A stretch of 64,000 bases of DNA from contig CANMRV010000002.1 in the NCBI GenBank assembly GCA_947500435.1, positions 124,001-188,000 on the forward strand, written 5' to 3'. The position numbers were made by a program, and so were the translations under genes. Below the pieces are notes generated by a model that was given only the letters and a program-made list of their open reading frames with translations, did not search any database and was not told the DNA's origin. The stretch comes from an uncultured Flavobacteriaceae bacterium (GTDB taxonomy: Bacteria > Bacteroidota > Bacteroidia > Flavobacteriales > Flavobacteriaceae). Below, piece by piece: positions 55,848-64,000 of the stretch (position 1 is the first letter of the stretch; each line of letters starts with the position of its first letter).

Positions 55848-57362
55848 TTATTTGTTGGCGAGTGCTTTTCGATGGACTTCGGTCAAATCGAGAGGGTCGT
55901 TGAGTTGCTTTTGAAGTTGTTGTAAATCAGCAAAAAGCACCTTAACTTTTTCTTTATACTCAGGCTTTTCAGCTAGGTTATTCATTTCTTCAGGGTCATT
56001 TTCCATGTCAAACAATAGTACCGTATTCCCCTTTGGATAAACGATTAACTTAAATCCGTCTTTTCGAATCATGCGTTGGAAATTGACGTAGCCATTGTAG
56101 ATACCGTCGTAATGGCTTTCGGTGCGGCTCCCATCTACCAAATCTAAGACACTATTGAAGTAAACATAATCTGGTTTTTCTACTCCTGCCAACTCAAGAC
56201 TTGTAGCCATTGCATCCTGTAAATAGATATCTGCATCTATCTTTTTATCAGCAGGAATATCAGGCCCAACAATCATAAAAGGAGGTCTTATACTATGGTC
56301 AAACTGTGTTTGTTTACCTAATAGACCATGCCTTCCAACTGCCAACCCGTGATCGGAGGTAAATATGATGTAGGTGTTCTCCATTTTTCCTGTGGCTTCC
56401 AGTCCACTTAAAATTTTACCGATTTGGTCATCTAAATGAGTGATGAGTGCATAATATTCCTTGATATGTGTTTTAACAGCGTATTCAGTTCTTGGGAAAG
56501 GCGCCAAAGCTTCATCGCGCAAATCTGGTCCGTTTCCAATACTATCTTTAAAGGGATATACGGGAAGGAAGCTTTCAGGAACACTTATGTTTTCCAACGG
56601 ATACATATCCAAATATTTCTGAGGTGCCTGTCTTGGATCGTGAGGTGCATTGAAAGCCAAATACATAAAGAAAGGTTTATCGCTTGATTTGGTCTGATCA
56701 ATAAAACTGAGTGCATCATCTTTAAGAACTTCACTCCAATGTTTTCCATCTTGCCAAAACCCACCAAAGGCTTTGTTTGTTGCAGTCCAAATCGTGTCGT
56801 TTTCATTTAACGGACGATTATAACCAATCGCTCTAATCTCTTCTTCGGATTTCCCTTCTTCAATCATTTTGTTGATGTAGGGAATTGTTCCCTGATGGCT
56901 CCAAGCATCCCTAGGCATACCGGGTCGAATGTGAACCACATTTTGAAAAAGACTATCTGCTGGGGCGTCGACATGCCATTTTCCGGTCATATAAGTATCG
57001 TAGCCAGCACCTTCCATGAGTTTGCCCCATGTCTTGTCAAAGTTTTTGTTTTCCTTCCATCCCTGTCGAAATTCATTCACATCCCAAACACTGCGACCAG
57101 AAATTATCATCGCTCGTGATGCGACACAAACGGCGCCATTCCAAGCTCCCATATTGTACGTATGGGTGAAGGTGGTACCCTGTTTTACCAAACGGTTTAG
57201 GTTTGGTGTTTGAACCTCTTTATTTCCTAAGGCGTTAATAGCCGTATAGGTCATATCATCTGCGAAGACGAAAACAATATTAGGTTTTTTTGGTATTTCT
57301 TTTTCTTCGGATTTGCATCCAAATACCAATATCAAGGACAGCAGGAAAAGTGCTTTTTTCAT
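55848..57362 (-). CDS. type I sulfatase, lipoprotein
   Basis: A 504-residue lipoprotein (LILVFGC, Cys about 16) of the S1 formylglycine sulfatase family. Metal site IVFVFADDM (about 29-37), the modified Cys in VCVASRAMIISG (a C-x-A-x-R motif, about 79-83), GKWHVD, and FTSDHGLAVGRHGLLGK (about 335). It removes sulfate esters from a glycan, and needs a formylglycine-generating enzyme encoded elsewhere. The Ala in place of Pro in the C-x-P-x-R motif is allowed in the family. It starts 3 bp after the other sulfatase gene. Sulfated fucan is the likely substrate from context. Confidence 0.9.
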   Translation of the reverse strand: MKKALFLLSLILVFGCKSEEKEIPKKPNIVFVFADDMTYTAINALGNKEVQTPNLNRLVKQGTTFTHTYNMGAWNGAVCVASRAMIISGRSVWDVNEFRQGWKENKNFDKTWGKLMEGAGYDTYMTGKWHVDAPADSLFQNVVHIRPGMPRDAWSHQGTIPYINKMIEEGKSEEEIRAIGYNRPLNENDTIWTATNKAFGGFWQDGKHWSEVLKDDALSFIDQTKSSDKPFFMYLAFNAPHDPRQAPQKYLDMYPLENISVPESFLPVYPFKDSIGNGPDLRDEALAPFPRTEYAVKTHIKEYYALITHLDDQIGKILSGLEATGKMENTYIIFTSDHGLAVGRHGLLGKQTQFDHSIRPPFMIVGPDIPADKKIDADIYLQDAMATSLELAGVEKPDYVYFNSVLDLVDGSRTESHYDGIYNGYVNFQRMIRKDGFKLIVYPKGNTVLLFDMENDPEEMNNLAEKPEYKEKVKVLFADLQQLQKQLNDPLDLTEVHRKALANK

Positions 57363-57365
57363 ATG

Positions 57366-59192
57366 TTATAGCTTTTCGATTTCAGTGTAATAGGCGGACA
57401 GCTCCGTTCCATCCTGCGACAAAAATTTACTCCTCAGTTCGTAACTTCCTTTGGAAAGATTTGCCTTTACAATTACAAAATTATCCGATTTCTTAGGGTC
57501 AGACTCAAACTTGGAGTCTCCTACTTCAATAAAACCTGTATCTATTTTCAAAGCTTCTCCTTCCGGAAGTGCGTCCATAAATGATGTTCCTTCAACTTTC
57601 TCGACCGACGCATTCAAACCTAGCCCTGATTCTGGAGAATAGCGGTATAGTTTGAACTGATAAGCCCCATCTTCAACTACATTGATACTGTAATATCCAT
57701 TCGGGTGTGCTTCACCCTTTCGAATCTGAACTTGATTCCATGGCAAATTATCCGGAGTATGCATATCATGAATGGTTATTAGCGCGGGATTTGCAGCTTC
57801 GTGTCCGATAGGAATCTCAGCATACCGAATATCACCTTTTAAACTGGCCCACCATTTATCGTAGAACTCTTGCATTTTCGTAACCCGTTCAGGATGTTGC
57901 TCCGCAATATCGTTTTCTTGCCCTATATCCTCGTGGGTATTGTAAAGCTCTTTCCCATTTACCAAACGCCATTCGCCCTGCATTACCGAAGGATTTCGAC
58001 CTTTTTCAGGAAGTTGATTTCGCTGTGTATCCACAACCAACATCCGTTCAGTATCTGTTTCTTCGCCTTTTAAAGTTGCCACCATACTTTTCCCATCCAA
58101 GGGTTCTTTAGATGTAAAAGGAATGTTAGCCAATTCAGTTAGGGTTGATAATAAATCTACATGGGCTACCAAATCATTACTTTTTGATTTCTGAAGGATA
58201 TCACCATTGGGCCAGCTTATAAAGAAGGGGACCTTATGCCCGCCATCGTAGTGACTTCCCTTTGTTCCCCGCAATCCCGAATTATACCCTAGAACTTCGC
58301 CACTTTCTTTTACGGTTGTAATACCCCTAGCTGTTCCGTTATCCGTAGTGAAAATTAAAATAGTATTATCGAATTGGTCCGTTTCTTTGAGATGAGCTAC
58401 AAGCCTTCCGAAGTTATCGTCTATGTTAGAAACCATACCATAAAACCTTTTTTGGATGTCGGTCAATGGAGCTGAAGCATACATTTGTTCATATTTCTCT
58501 GGGACGTTAAAAGGTCCATGGGCCGCATTCAATGCCAAATACATAAAGAAGGGTTCTTCCTTTGGTCCTTTTGTATAGGCTATAGCTTCATCAAACCAAA
58601 CATCGGTACAATACCCTGATGTCTTTTCAGGTTTTCCATTCCGGAAATAAGTGTCATCAAAATAATCATTGTTCCAATAATCAGGAGTCTGCTGTACACC
58701 TCCGCCACCATGATAAAAAGCTTCTTGAAAACCTCTATCATGTGGTCGGAATGGATAATTATCCCCCAAATGCCATTTGCCCAACATTGTAGTATGATAC
58801 TGATTTCGCTGAAAAACTTCGGGCATTGTTTCTTCGTCTTCTAATAAAATGGAGCACCCAGCGATGGTATGCCAAGCATTATTTCTATTGGCATTTCTTC
58901 CGGTCATGATTCCAGCCCTGGTCGGAGCACAAGTAGTTCCTACATGAAAATTTGTAAGTTCCATCGACTCCTTTGCAAAGGCATCAAGATGAGGTGTTTT
59001 GACAATTGGATTGCCATGATACCCCAAGTCACCATAACCTTGGTCGTCGGTAACAATTACTATAATGTTGGGTTTTTTGAAAGCTTCTACAGCTCCATTT
59101 TGTATTTCAGACTTTTTCTCACCACATGAAAGAAGGAGCAGGGAAAGTGAAAAAAGTATTGGTCTTAAAAGGTGGGTTCTGGTCATTGCCAA
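57366..59192 (-). CDS. type I sulfatase (arylsulfatase-like), lipoprotein
   Basis: A 608-residue lipoprotein (LLLLSC, Cys about 23). The S1 sulfatase domain has IVIVTDDQGYGDLG (metal Asp pair, about 45-58), the formylglycine motif TTCAPTRAGIMTG (C-x-P-x-R, about 84-88), GKWHLGD and TTDNG. After about residue 470 there is an extra C-terminal beta-rich region (NGYYSINVVEDGAYQFKLYR onward) of some 120 residues, which may bind sugar. It begins 2 bp after the stop of the hybrid regulator gene, so regulator and enzyme are cotranscribed. Start at 59192 or the ATG two codons later. Confidence 0.9.
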   Translation of the reverse strand: MAMTRTHLLRPILFSLSLLLLSCGEKKSEIQNGAVEAFKKPNIIVIVTDDQGYGDLGYHGNPIVKTPHLDAFAKESMELTNFHVGTTCAPTRAGIMTGRNANRNNAWHTIAGCSILLEDEETMPEVFQRNQYHTTMLGKWHLGDNYPFRPHDRGFQEAFYHGGGGVQQTPDYWNNDYFDDTYFRNGKPEKTSGYCTDVWFDEAIAYTKGPKEEPFFMYLALNAAHGPFNVPEKYEQMYASAPLTDIQKRFYGMVSNIDDNFGRLVAHLKETDQFDNTILIFTTDNGTARGITTVKESGEVLGYNSGLRGTKGSHYDGGHKVPFFISWPNGDILQKSKSNDLVAHVDLLSTLTELANIPFTSKEPLDGKSMVATLKGEETDTERMLVVDTQRNQLPEKGRNPSVMQGEWRLVNGKELYNTHEDIGQENDIAEQHPERVTKMQEFYDKWWASLKGDIRYAEIPIGHEAANPALITIHDMHTPDNLPWNQVQIRKGEAHPNGYYSINVVEDGAYQFKLYRYSPESGLGLNASVEKVEGTSFMDALPEGEALKIDTGFIEVGDSKFESDPKKSDNFVIVKANLSKGSYELRSKFLSQDGTELSAYYTEIEKL

Positions 59193-59194
59193 TG

Positions 59195-62100
59195 TTATAT
59201 TTTGATGGGTTTTCTTTCTGCTTTCCGTTTGGCTACATATTCACTGGGAATCACTCCAAATTGCTTTTTAAAACACTTTGAAAAGTATGAAGCGGTATTA
59301 AAGCCTGTCATATACATGATTTCTTTGACTGAAAGGTCGCTCTGGTCAAACAACTGCACAGCCCTTTTGAGGCGGATATTACGAATGAACTCGCTGGATG
59401 ATAGTCCAGTGATTTCTTTGAACTTCAAATATAGATTACTTCTGCTATGCCCCATTTCTTTTACCATCATCTCAACATTGAAGTCGGTATTTGTCATGTG
59501 TTTTTCGACAATTTCAATTGCATTTTGCAGGAACAATTCATCTGTTGAGGTAACCGTAACTTCTTTAGGTTGCAAGGTGATTTCACGATTAAAACGTCTG
59601 CGGAGATCCTCCCTTTGTTTCACAATATTGTTCAGCTTCAGTTGCAGTAACTCAATATCAAAAGGTTTACGAATGTAATCATCAGCGCCATTCTGGAGCC
59701 CTTCAACTTCACTTTCTTGGGATGATTTCGCTGTGATCATTATTACCGGAATATGGCTGGTAGCGGTTTTAGTCTTGATTTTTTCGCATAGTTCTAAGCC
59801 ATCCATAACTGGCATGACTACATCGGTTAATATGATGTTGGGTACAATTGATATAGCCTTTTCAAGGCCTTGTTTTCCGTTTTCAGCTTCATATATGGTG
59901 TATTGGTCCTCCAGCATATTTTTGATAAATGTTCGAATGTCAGGATTGTCATCCACAACTAATAACACAGGAGATTTTGACCTAGTATTCGATAATTCCG
60001 TATCTAAAATTTCATCATTTAGGCTTACCGCGAATGATTCGGCTTCCGACGAACGCATTTTGAAATCACTTTCAGATTCTTCCTTGATTGTTATCTCTTC
60101 AATGTTTTCATAAGCCTCCTTCTGCATAGGAAGTGCTATGATAAAATTGGTCTCTACATTCGGTTCACTGACCACAGTAATTTTCCCTTGATGGAGCTCT
60201 ACTAGATTTTTTACGAAAGACAGCCCTATTCCTGCACCGTTTAAGTTTTTTTTGCTTTTCTCTTTTTCCACATAAAATCGTTCGAAAATATGAGAAACAT
60301 TTTCCTTCGGAATACCGGTTCCTGAGTCCTTAACTTGGATAATAACATAAGACGATGGGTCTTTCTCAAGTGGAAGGAGTTCTAAAGCATGCTCACTGGC
60401 GCCTCCTTGTATTTCAATGGTAATCTTACCAAATTCAGGAGTGAACTTAAAAGCATTGGATAATAAATTATTCATAACCTTTTCAAGCGCTTCGTGGTCA
60501 AACCAGCTGGGGAGGATTTTTGTGGAGGAGCTAACATTGAAATCAATACCTCTTTTATGAGCTGTAAATTGAAAAGGTTCGCCTATTTCCTTGATAAATG
60601 AAACGATGTTTGTATTCCGAACCACTAAATGGAGTTTACCTTGTCCCATTTTTCTAAAATCAAGAAGTTGGTTGACCAAGCGCATCAAATAGTCTGTATT
60701 TTTTTGCATTAGGCTATATTGTTCGTTCGCCTTTTCAGGCGGTAATTGGTGTCCTTTTTTCTTAAGATATTCCAGGGGTCCCTTAATAAGTGTAAGGGGT
60801 GTTCGGAATTCATGGGAAATGTTCGTAAAAAACTCCAATTTCATCTGCTGCATGTCCTCGAATTTTTCCTTTTCAAGATGTTCGAGTTGTAGGCTGTGCT
60901 TCTCAGTGGTTTTGATAATTGTAAACTTTCTATACGCGAAGAGGGCCAGAACACCTAAAAGACCATATAGAAGGTATGCCCATATGGTTTGCCAGAATGG
61001 TGGCACAATTGTAATTTTTATGGAAGACGGTGTTGCATCCCATAAGCCATCATTATTTGATGCTTTTACTTTTAAAGTGTAGTCGCCAGGTTCAAGGTTT
61101 GTGTAGGTTGCAAAACGTTTACTTGAACTTGTGTTTATCCAATCTTTGTCAAATCCCTCGAGTATATAAGCAAATTGGTTTTTTTGAGGAGCTGCAAAGT
61201 GTAAGGAAGCAAATTCAAATGAAAAACTATTTTCCCAGTGTTTTAGTCGGATTTCCTCAGTTTCGAAAAGTGGCTTTTCAAGAATCACACGATTATTGAA
61301 TTTTTCATCGATGGCTACGGATTCGTTAAAAATGGAAAAGTCGGTAATTACTGTTTCAGCCGTCAAGGTGTTTTCCTTGATATTTTCAGGATAAAAAGCA
61401 TTAAAACCGTTAATTCCTCCAAAAAGCATTTCCCCATTCCTTCTTTTTAAAGCGGCCAATTCTTGAAATTCATTGCTCTGTAAACCATCATTTACATCAT
61501 AATTTTTAAACTCTTCTTTGGTTTGATTAAAGCGGGATAGCCCCTGATTGGTGGACAACCATAAATTTTCATAATCATCTTCAAGAATTCCTTTGATCAC
61601 ATTATTTGGTAACCCATCGGCTTCCGTAAAAGACCTAAAAGAACCTTTTGGACTAGAGGTGGAGGGAATGTACTTAGACAGACCTCCGCCGAAAGTACCT
61701 ACCCATAAATCTCCTTCTTTACTTTCATACAAAGCCAAAATATAATTGTGACTAAGGGTGTTCTTATCTCCAGGTAAATTTTTGAATACATCAAATCTCG
61801 GATTTGAATTATTTCGATCCTTTCGTGAAATCCTGCATAAACCGTTAGCTGTTCCTATCCAAATGTTCCCTTTTGCATCCTCATAAATACTTCTAATAAT
61901 ATTACTGGATAAACTATTGACATCAGACTCTTTATTCCTAAATGTCGTTTTTTGATAACCAGCTGACCCCTTGGATGGAGTCCATCGACTTAAGCCACCA
62001 CCATAAGTGCCAATCCAAATGTTCTGCTCACTATCCGTGCGAAGGGCAAATACACTATAGCTATTGCCCTGAATTGGTTTTATGTTGCCTTCTTTAATTC

Positions 62101-63466
62101 TTTTGGGGTCTGAAATGTCAAGTTCAAAAAGAGCTGGTGTTCCTTCAGCACCAATGAACAAAGTCTTTTTGCCATTTTGTATAGTTTCGGTTATTGCAAA
62201 TGCTTTTGAAATAGTATCAAAGGTTTGAAAGTTATCATATTTTCCCGATTCACTTTTCTTAAGACTCATATTAAGACCACCGCCTTCGGTACCGACCCAT
62301 AAAGTGCCATTGCTATCTTCGAAGAGCGATCTGATTTTATCATAACTCAGACTATTGGGTTTCAATGTTTTTCTAATATGGTCAAATCGTTTTCGTTCTG
62401 GGTCAAACTTATTTACGCCACCACCATTCGTACCAACCCAAATAATTCCAGTTTTATCTATTGCAAGGGACTTTATAATGTTCTTGCTTATACTATTGCT
62501 TTCCAGAGGATTATAGGTGAATGTCTTTGCATATTGTGGTAGAGCCATATGCGAGGCGTTGTTGAAGAGGTGGAGACCAGAATTGGTGCCACACCAAATA
62601 TTCTGATTTTTGTCAACGATAATATCATTAAAATAGCCATCGAAAATTTTAACGAACTTATCGTTTTTGCCATTTTTTTCACGTGTATGGAGGCCGTAAA
62701 TAGTTCCAACAATCAAACGCCCTTCTTGGTCTTCCGCAATGCTAGTTACCGTAGTATCATTTAATCCGAGTTCATCATTGATACATTTAAAATAAATATC
62801 CCCATTTTGATCTCGCGACAATTTAAATAAACCACCGACTCCGCCAACAAGCAGTTGGTTTTTACTATTTTCAAATACGGAATAGATTCGACGTCCGTCC
62901 CAGTTAGGTTCAAAAGGCTCTGGTTCAAAATCAAAAGAATGGAATACCAAACTGTCCAAGGGTTTACTAAGGTCTAACATGTTAATACCCCTGTTCGTAC
63001 CTATCCACAAACGATCATTACGATCTTTGAAAATGGTTGATATATGATTATCGCTTAAACTTGATTTGTTCTTGTTTTCATGTTTGAAAGCTCTAAATTT
63101 TTCTGTGGCTCTATCAAAATAGTTTAGTCCGCTACCTGTTGTTGCTATCCACAGATTTCCTTTTTTATCTCCTACAACATCAAAGATGAGGTTGCTGTTG
63201 ATGGTTCCTGGCTTGTTTGGACTCGGGTTGTAAACTGTAAATTCATAACCGTCATATTTGTTGAGGCCATCGTGCGTGGCAAACCACATAAAACCCTGAT
63301 TATCTTGGTATATTGAATTGATATCACTCTGGGAAAGCCCATCCTCAGTTGTCAAATGGTCAAAGAAGATATTATCTTGTCCTAGACCAGCGCCAGGAAT
63401 GCCAATGAATACTAACAGTAGAATTGCTAGTTTATGAATTAAGTTATGTCCGACTATCTCTTTCAT
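59195..63466 (-). CDS. hybrid two-component system regulator (HTCS)
   Basis: One-protein sensor kinase and transcription factor, about 1423 residues from the ATG at 63466 (an ATG at 63544 adds 26). Signal peptide or first helix, then a periplasmic double beta-propeller with more than ten repeats of the (I/L)WIGT-x2-GG(L/V) type. A Y_Y_Y domain (AYILEGFDKDW) and one membrane helix follow. HisKA has its phospho-His in NISHEFRTPL (about 910 from 63544), then the HATPase with NNLLSNAFKFTP. The receiver has phospho-Asp in LTDVVMPVMDG (about 1239), then an AraC helix-turn-helix (about 1350-1440). It senses glycan breakdown products and activates the locus. Confidence 0.93.
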   Translation of the reverse strand: MKEIVGHNLIHKLAILLLVFIGIPGAGLGQDNIFFDHLTTEDGLSQSDINSIYQDNQGFMWFATHDGLNKYDGYEFTVYNPSPNKPGTINSNLIFDVVGDKKGNLWIATTGSGLNYFDRATEKFRAFKHENKNKSSLSDNHISTIFKDRNDRLWIGTNRGINMLDLSKPLDSLVFHSFDFEPEPFEPNWDGRRIYSVFENSKNQLLVGGVGGLFKLSRDQNGDIYFKCINDELGLNDTTVTSIAEDQEGRLIVGTIYGLHTREKNGKNDKFVKIFDGYFNDIIVDKNQNIWCGTNSGLHLFNNASHMALPQYAKTFTYNPLESNSISKNIIKSLAIDKTGIIWVGTNGGGVNKFDPERKRFDHIRKTLKPNSLSYDKIRSLFEDSNGTLWVGTEGGGLNMSLKKSESGKYDNFQTFDTISKAFAITETIQNGKKTLFIGAEGTPALFELDISDPKRIKEGNIKPIQGNSYSVFALRTDSEQNIWIGTYGGGLSRWTPSKGSAGYQKTTFRNKESDVNSLSSNIIRSIYEDAKGNIWIGTANGLCRISRKDRNNSNPRFDVFKNLPGDKNTLSHNYILALYESKEGDLWVGTFGGGLSKYIPSTSSPKGSFRSFTEADGLPNNVIKGILEDDYENLWLSTNQGLSRFNQTKEEFKNYDVNDGLQSNEFQELAALKRRNGEMLFGGINGFNAFYPENIKENTLTAETVITDFSIFNESVAIDEKFNNRVILEKPLFETEEIRLKHWENSFSFEFASLHFAAPQKNQFAYILEGFDKDWINTSSSKRFATYTNLEPGDYTLKVKASNNDGLWDATPSSIKITIVPPFWQTIWAYLLYGLLGVLALFAYRKFTIIKTTEKHSLQLEHLEKEKFEDMQQMKLEFFTNISHEFRTPLTLIKGPLEYLKKKGHQLPPEKANEQYSLMQKNTDYLMRLVNQLLDFRKMGQGKLHLVVRNTNIVSFIKEIGEPFQFTAHKRGIDFNVSSSTKILPSWFDHEALEKVMNNLLSNAFKFTPEFGKITIEIQGGASEHALELLPLEKDPSSYVIIQVKDSGTGIPKENVSHIFERFYVEKEKSKKNLNGAGIGLSFVKNLVELHQGKITVVSEPNVETNFIIALPMQKEAYENIEEITIKEESESDFKMRSSEAESFAVSLNDEILDTELSNTRSKSPVLLVVDDNPDIRTFIKNMLEDQYTIYEAENGKQGLEKAISIVPNIILTDVVMPVMDGLELCEKIKTKTATSHIPVIMITAKSSQESEVEGLQNGADDYIRKPFDIELLQLKLNNIVKQREDLRRRFNREITLQPKEVTVTSTDELFLQNAIEIVEKHMTNTDFNVEMMVKEMGHSRSNLYLKFKEITGLSSSEFIRNIRLKRAVQLFDQSDLSVKEIMYMTGFNTASYFSKCFKKQFGVIPSEYVAKRKAERKPIKI

Positions 63467-63549
63467 TCGTATTTTCTCTGAGGGAATTAAATATACCAAA
63501 TTATAATCATCGTTCTTGTTTTCCGAACATTCAAAGGATTTCAAGAATT

Positions 63550-64000
63550 TTATTTTTTGACTTCTGTGATTTTAAATCCATTTAAAACCACGGGGACTGT
63601 ATCATCATCAGAACTTATGGTTATTAAAATGGGAATGTTACCATTAGATTGAATTTCATATTCTTTAGAAGCTGGTTGTGAGTTGCCCAAGCGATTACCT
63701 GAAGTAGGTTTAATTGATGCCATAGTATCCCCTGAACTATCTGTAATATGTATTGTATAATTTGGCGCGTTCTTTTGCTCTTCCATGAGATGATGATAAG
63801 AAGTTATGGTATAGCTTCCTTCCGAAAGATTGGATAGTACTAGGGTGATCTCTTTATCACTTTTAATTCCATCAGCACCAACATAAGCTAAATCAGCGGA
63901 CAAACCCCATCCGTTTTGCCATTCCAATTCCGAACCACTTTCGATTCCAATACTCAGTTTGGGAAAGTCCTTTAGCTTTGGTTTAAGTGTAGGATTCCAT
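63550..64000 (-). CDS. C-terminal part of an unidentified secreted protein (5' end outside window)
   Basis: The frame ending with a stop at 63550 is open all the way to the right edge, so the gene enters from outside. The TTG at 63927 is not needed as a start, because WNPTLKPKLKDFPKLSIGIE and on reads through before it. The visible 149 residues are beta-rich, with EITLVLSNLSEGSYTITSYHH and NYTIHITDSSGDT, resembling a C-terminal carbohydrate-binding or secretion-associated domain in Bacteroidota glycan enzymes. Catalytic part not visible. It lies 83 bp before the hybrid regulator on the same strand. Function not assignable. Confidence 0.65.
   Translation of the reverse strand, partial: WNPTLKPKLKDFPKLSIGIESGSELEWQNGWGLSADLAYVGADGIKSDKEITLVLSNLSEGSYTITSYHHLMEEQKNAPNYTIHITDSSGDTMASIKPTSGNRLGNSQPASKEYEIQSNGNIPILITISSDDDTVPVVLNGFKITEVKK

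Noticed and set aside
59172..59678. 168-codon plus-strand frame opposite the AraC domain of the hybrid regulator
   Set aside because: Antisense shadow of a conserved helix-turn-helix; Ser/Leu/Cys-rich without domains.

Overview
The window looks like a chromosome segment of a marine Flavobacteriaceae-type Bacteroidota, of the Zobellia/Maribacter/Arenibacter kind. The evidence is AT-rich DNA, TTTG / TAnnTTTG-like promoters, weak ribosome binding sites, many lipoproteins, a TonB-dependent receptor with an N-terminal carboxypeptidase-regulatory domain, a 1.4-kb-codon hybrid two-component regulator, sulfatases and an L-fucose utilisation operon. No tRNA, rRNA, CRISPR array, transposase or integrase was recognised.

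Left edge (1-2 kb): the tail of a Crp/Fnr regulator, a tandem universal stress protein, a small membrane protein, and a relic of an acyl-CoA thioesterase gene. Polysaccharide region (2.1-23.1 kb): a minus-strand operon (FAD oxidoreductase, NodB-type deacetylase, DPM1-like GT2, GT39-like GT-C enzyme) lies divergent from a plus-strand Wzx/Wzy-type assembly block. That block has a polyprenyl glycosylphosphotransferase, Wza-like export lipoprotein, Wzc-like BY-kinase, polymerase, flippase, four GT4-type glycosyltransferases and a heparin-lyase-I-fold lyase. One uncharacterised membrane protein is inserted on the minus strand. The block is bracketed by gene relics: a thioesterase relic on the left, where the intact stress protein lies, and a stress-protein relic on the right, next to the intact thioesterase. 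This suggests an old insertion or rearrangement.

Central region (23.3-35.3 kb): a short-chain acid operon (AtoE-type permease, TesB, acyl-CoA ligase, 4-hydroxybutyryl-CoA-dehydratase-like enzyme), then a solitary TonB-dependent receptor behind a perfect Crp/Fnr-like palindrome, a decayed stretch, and a DUF255 thioredoxin-domain lipoprotein ended by an inverted pair of GC-rich repeat elements.

Right region (35.5-64 kb): a fucose/fucan utilisation locus. It holds a gluconolactonase-like lipoprotein, a phytanoyl-CoA-dioxygenase-like enzyme, an AraC regulator, a GH29 fucosidase, then an operon for oxidative L-fucose breakdown (Zn dehydrogenase, UxaA-type dehydratase, UxaB-type oxidoreductase, fuconolactonase, SDR L-fucose dehydrogenase) and the symporter FucP. 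A DUF1080 lipoprotein follows on the plus strand. The rest is a co-directional minus-strand run entering from the right edge: an incomplete secreted protein, the hybrid regulator, two sulfatases, a Tat-exported Gfo/Idh/MocA oxidoreductase, a Planctomycete-type cytochrome (PSD1) protein, a DUF1501 protein and a second Tat Gfo/Idh/MocA enzyme. Together these suggest desulfation and defucosylation of a sulfated fucan-like algal glycan, oxidation of glycosides in the periplasm, and uptake and oxidation of fucose.
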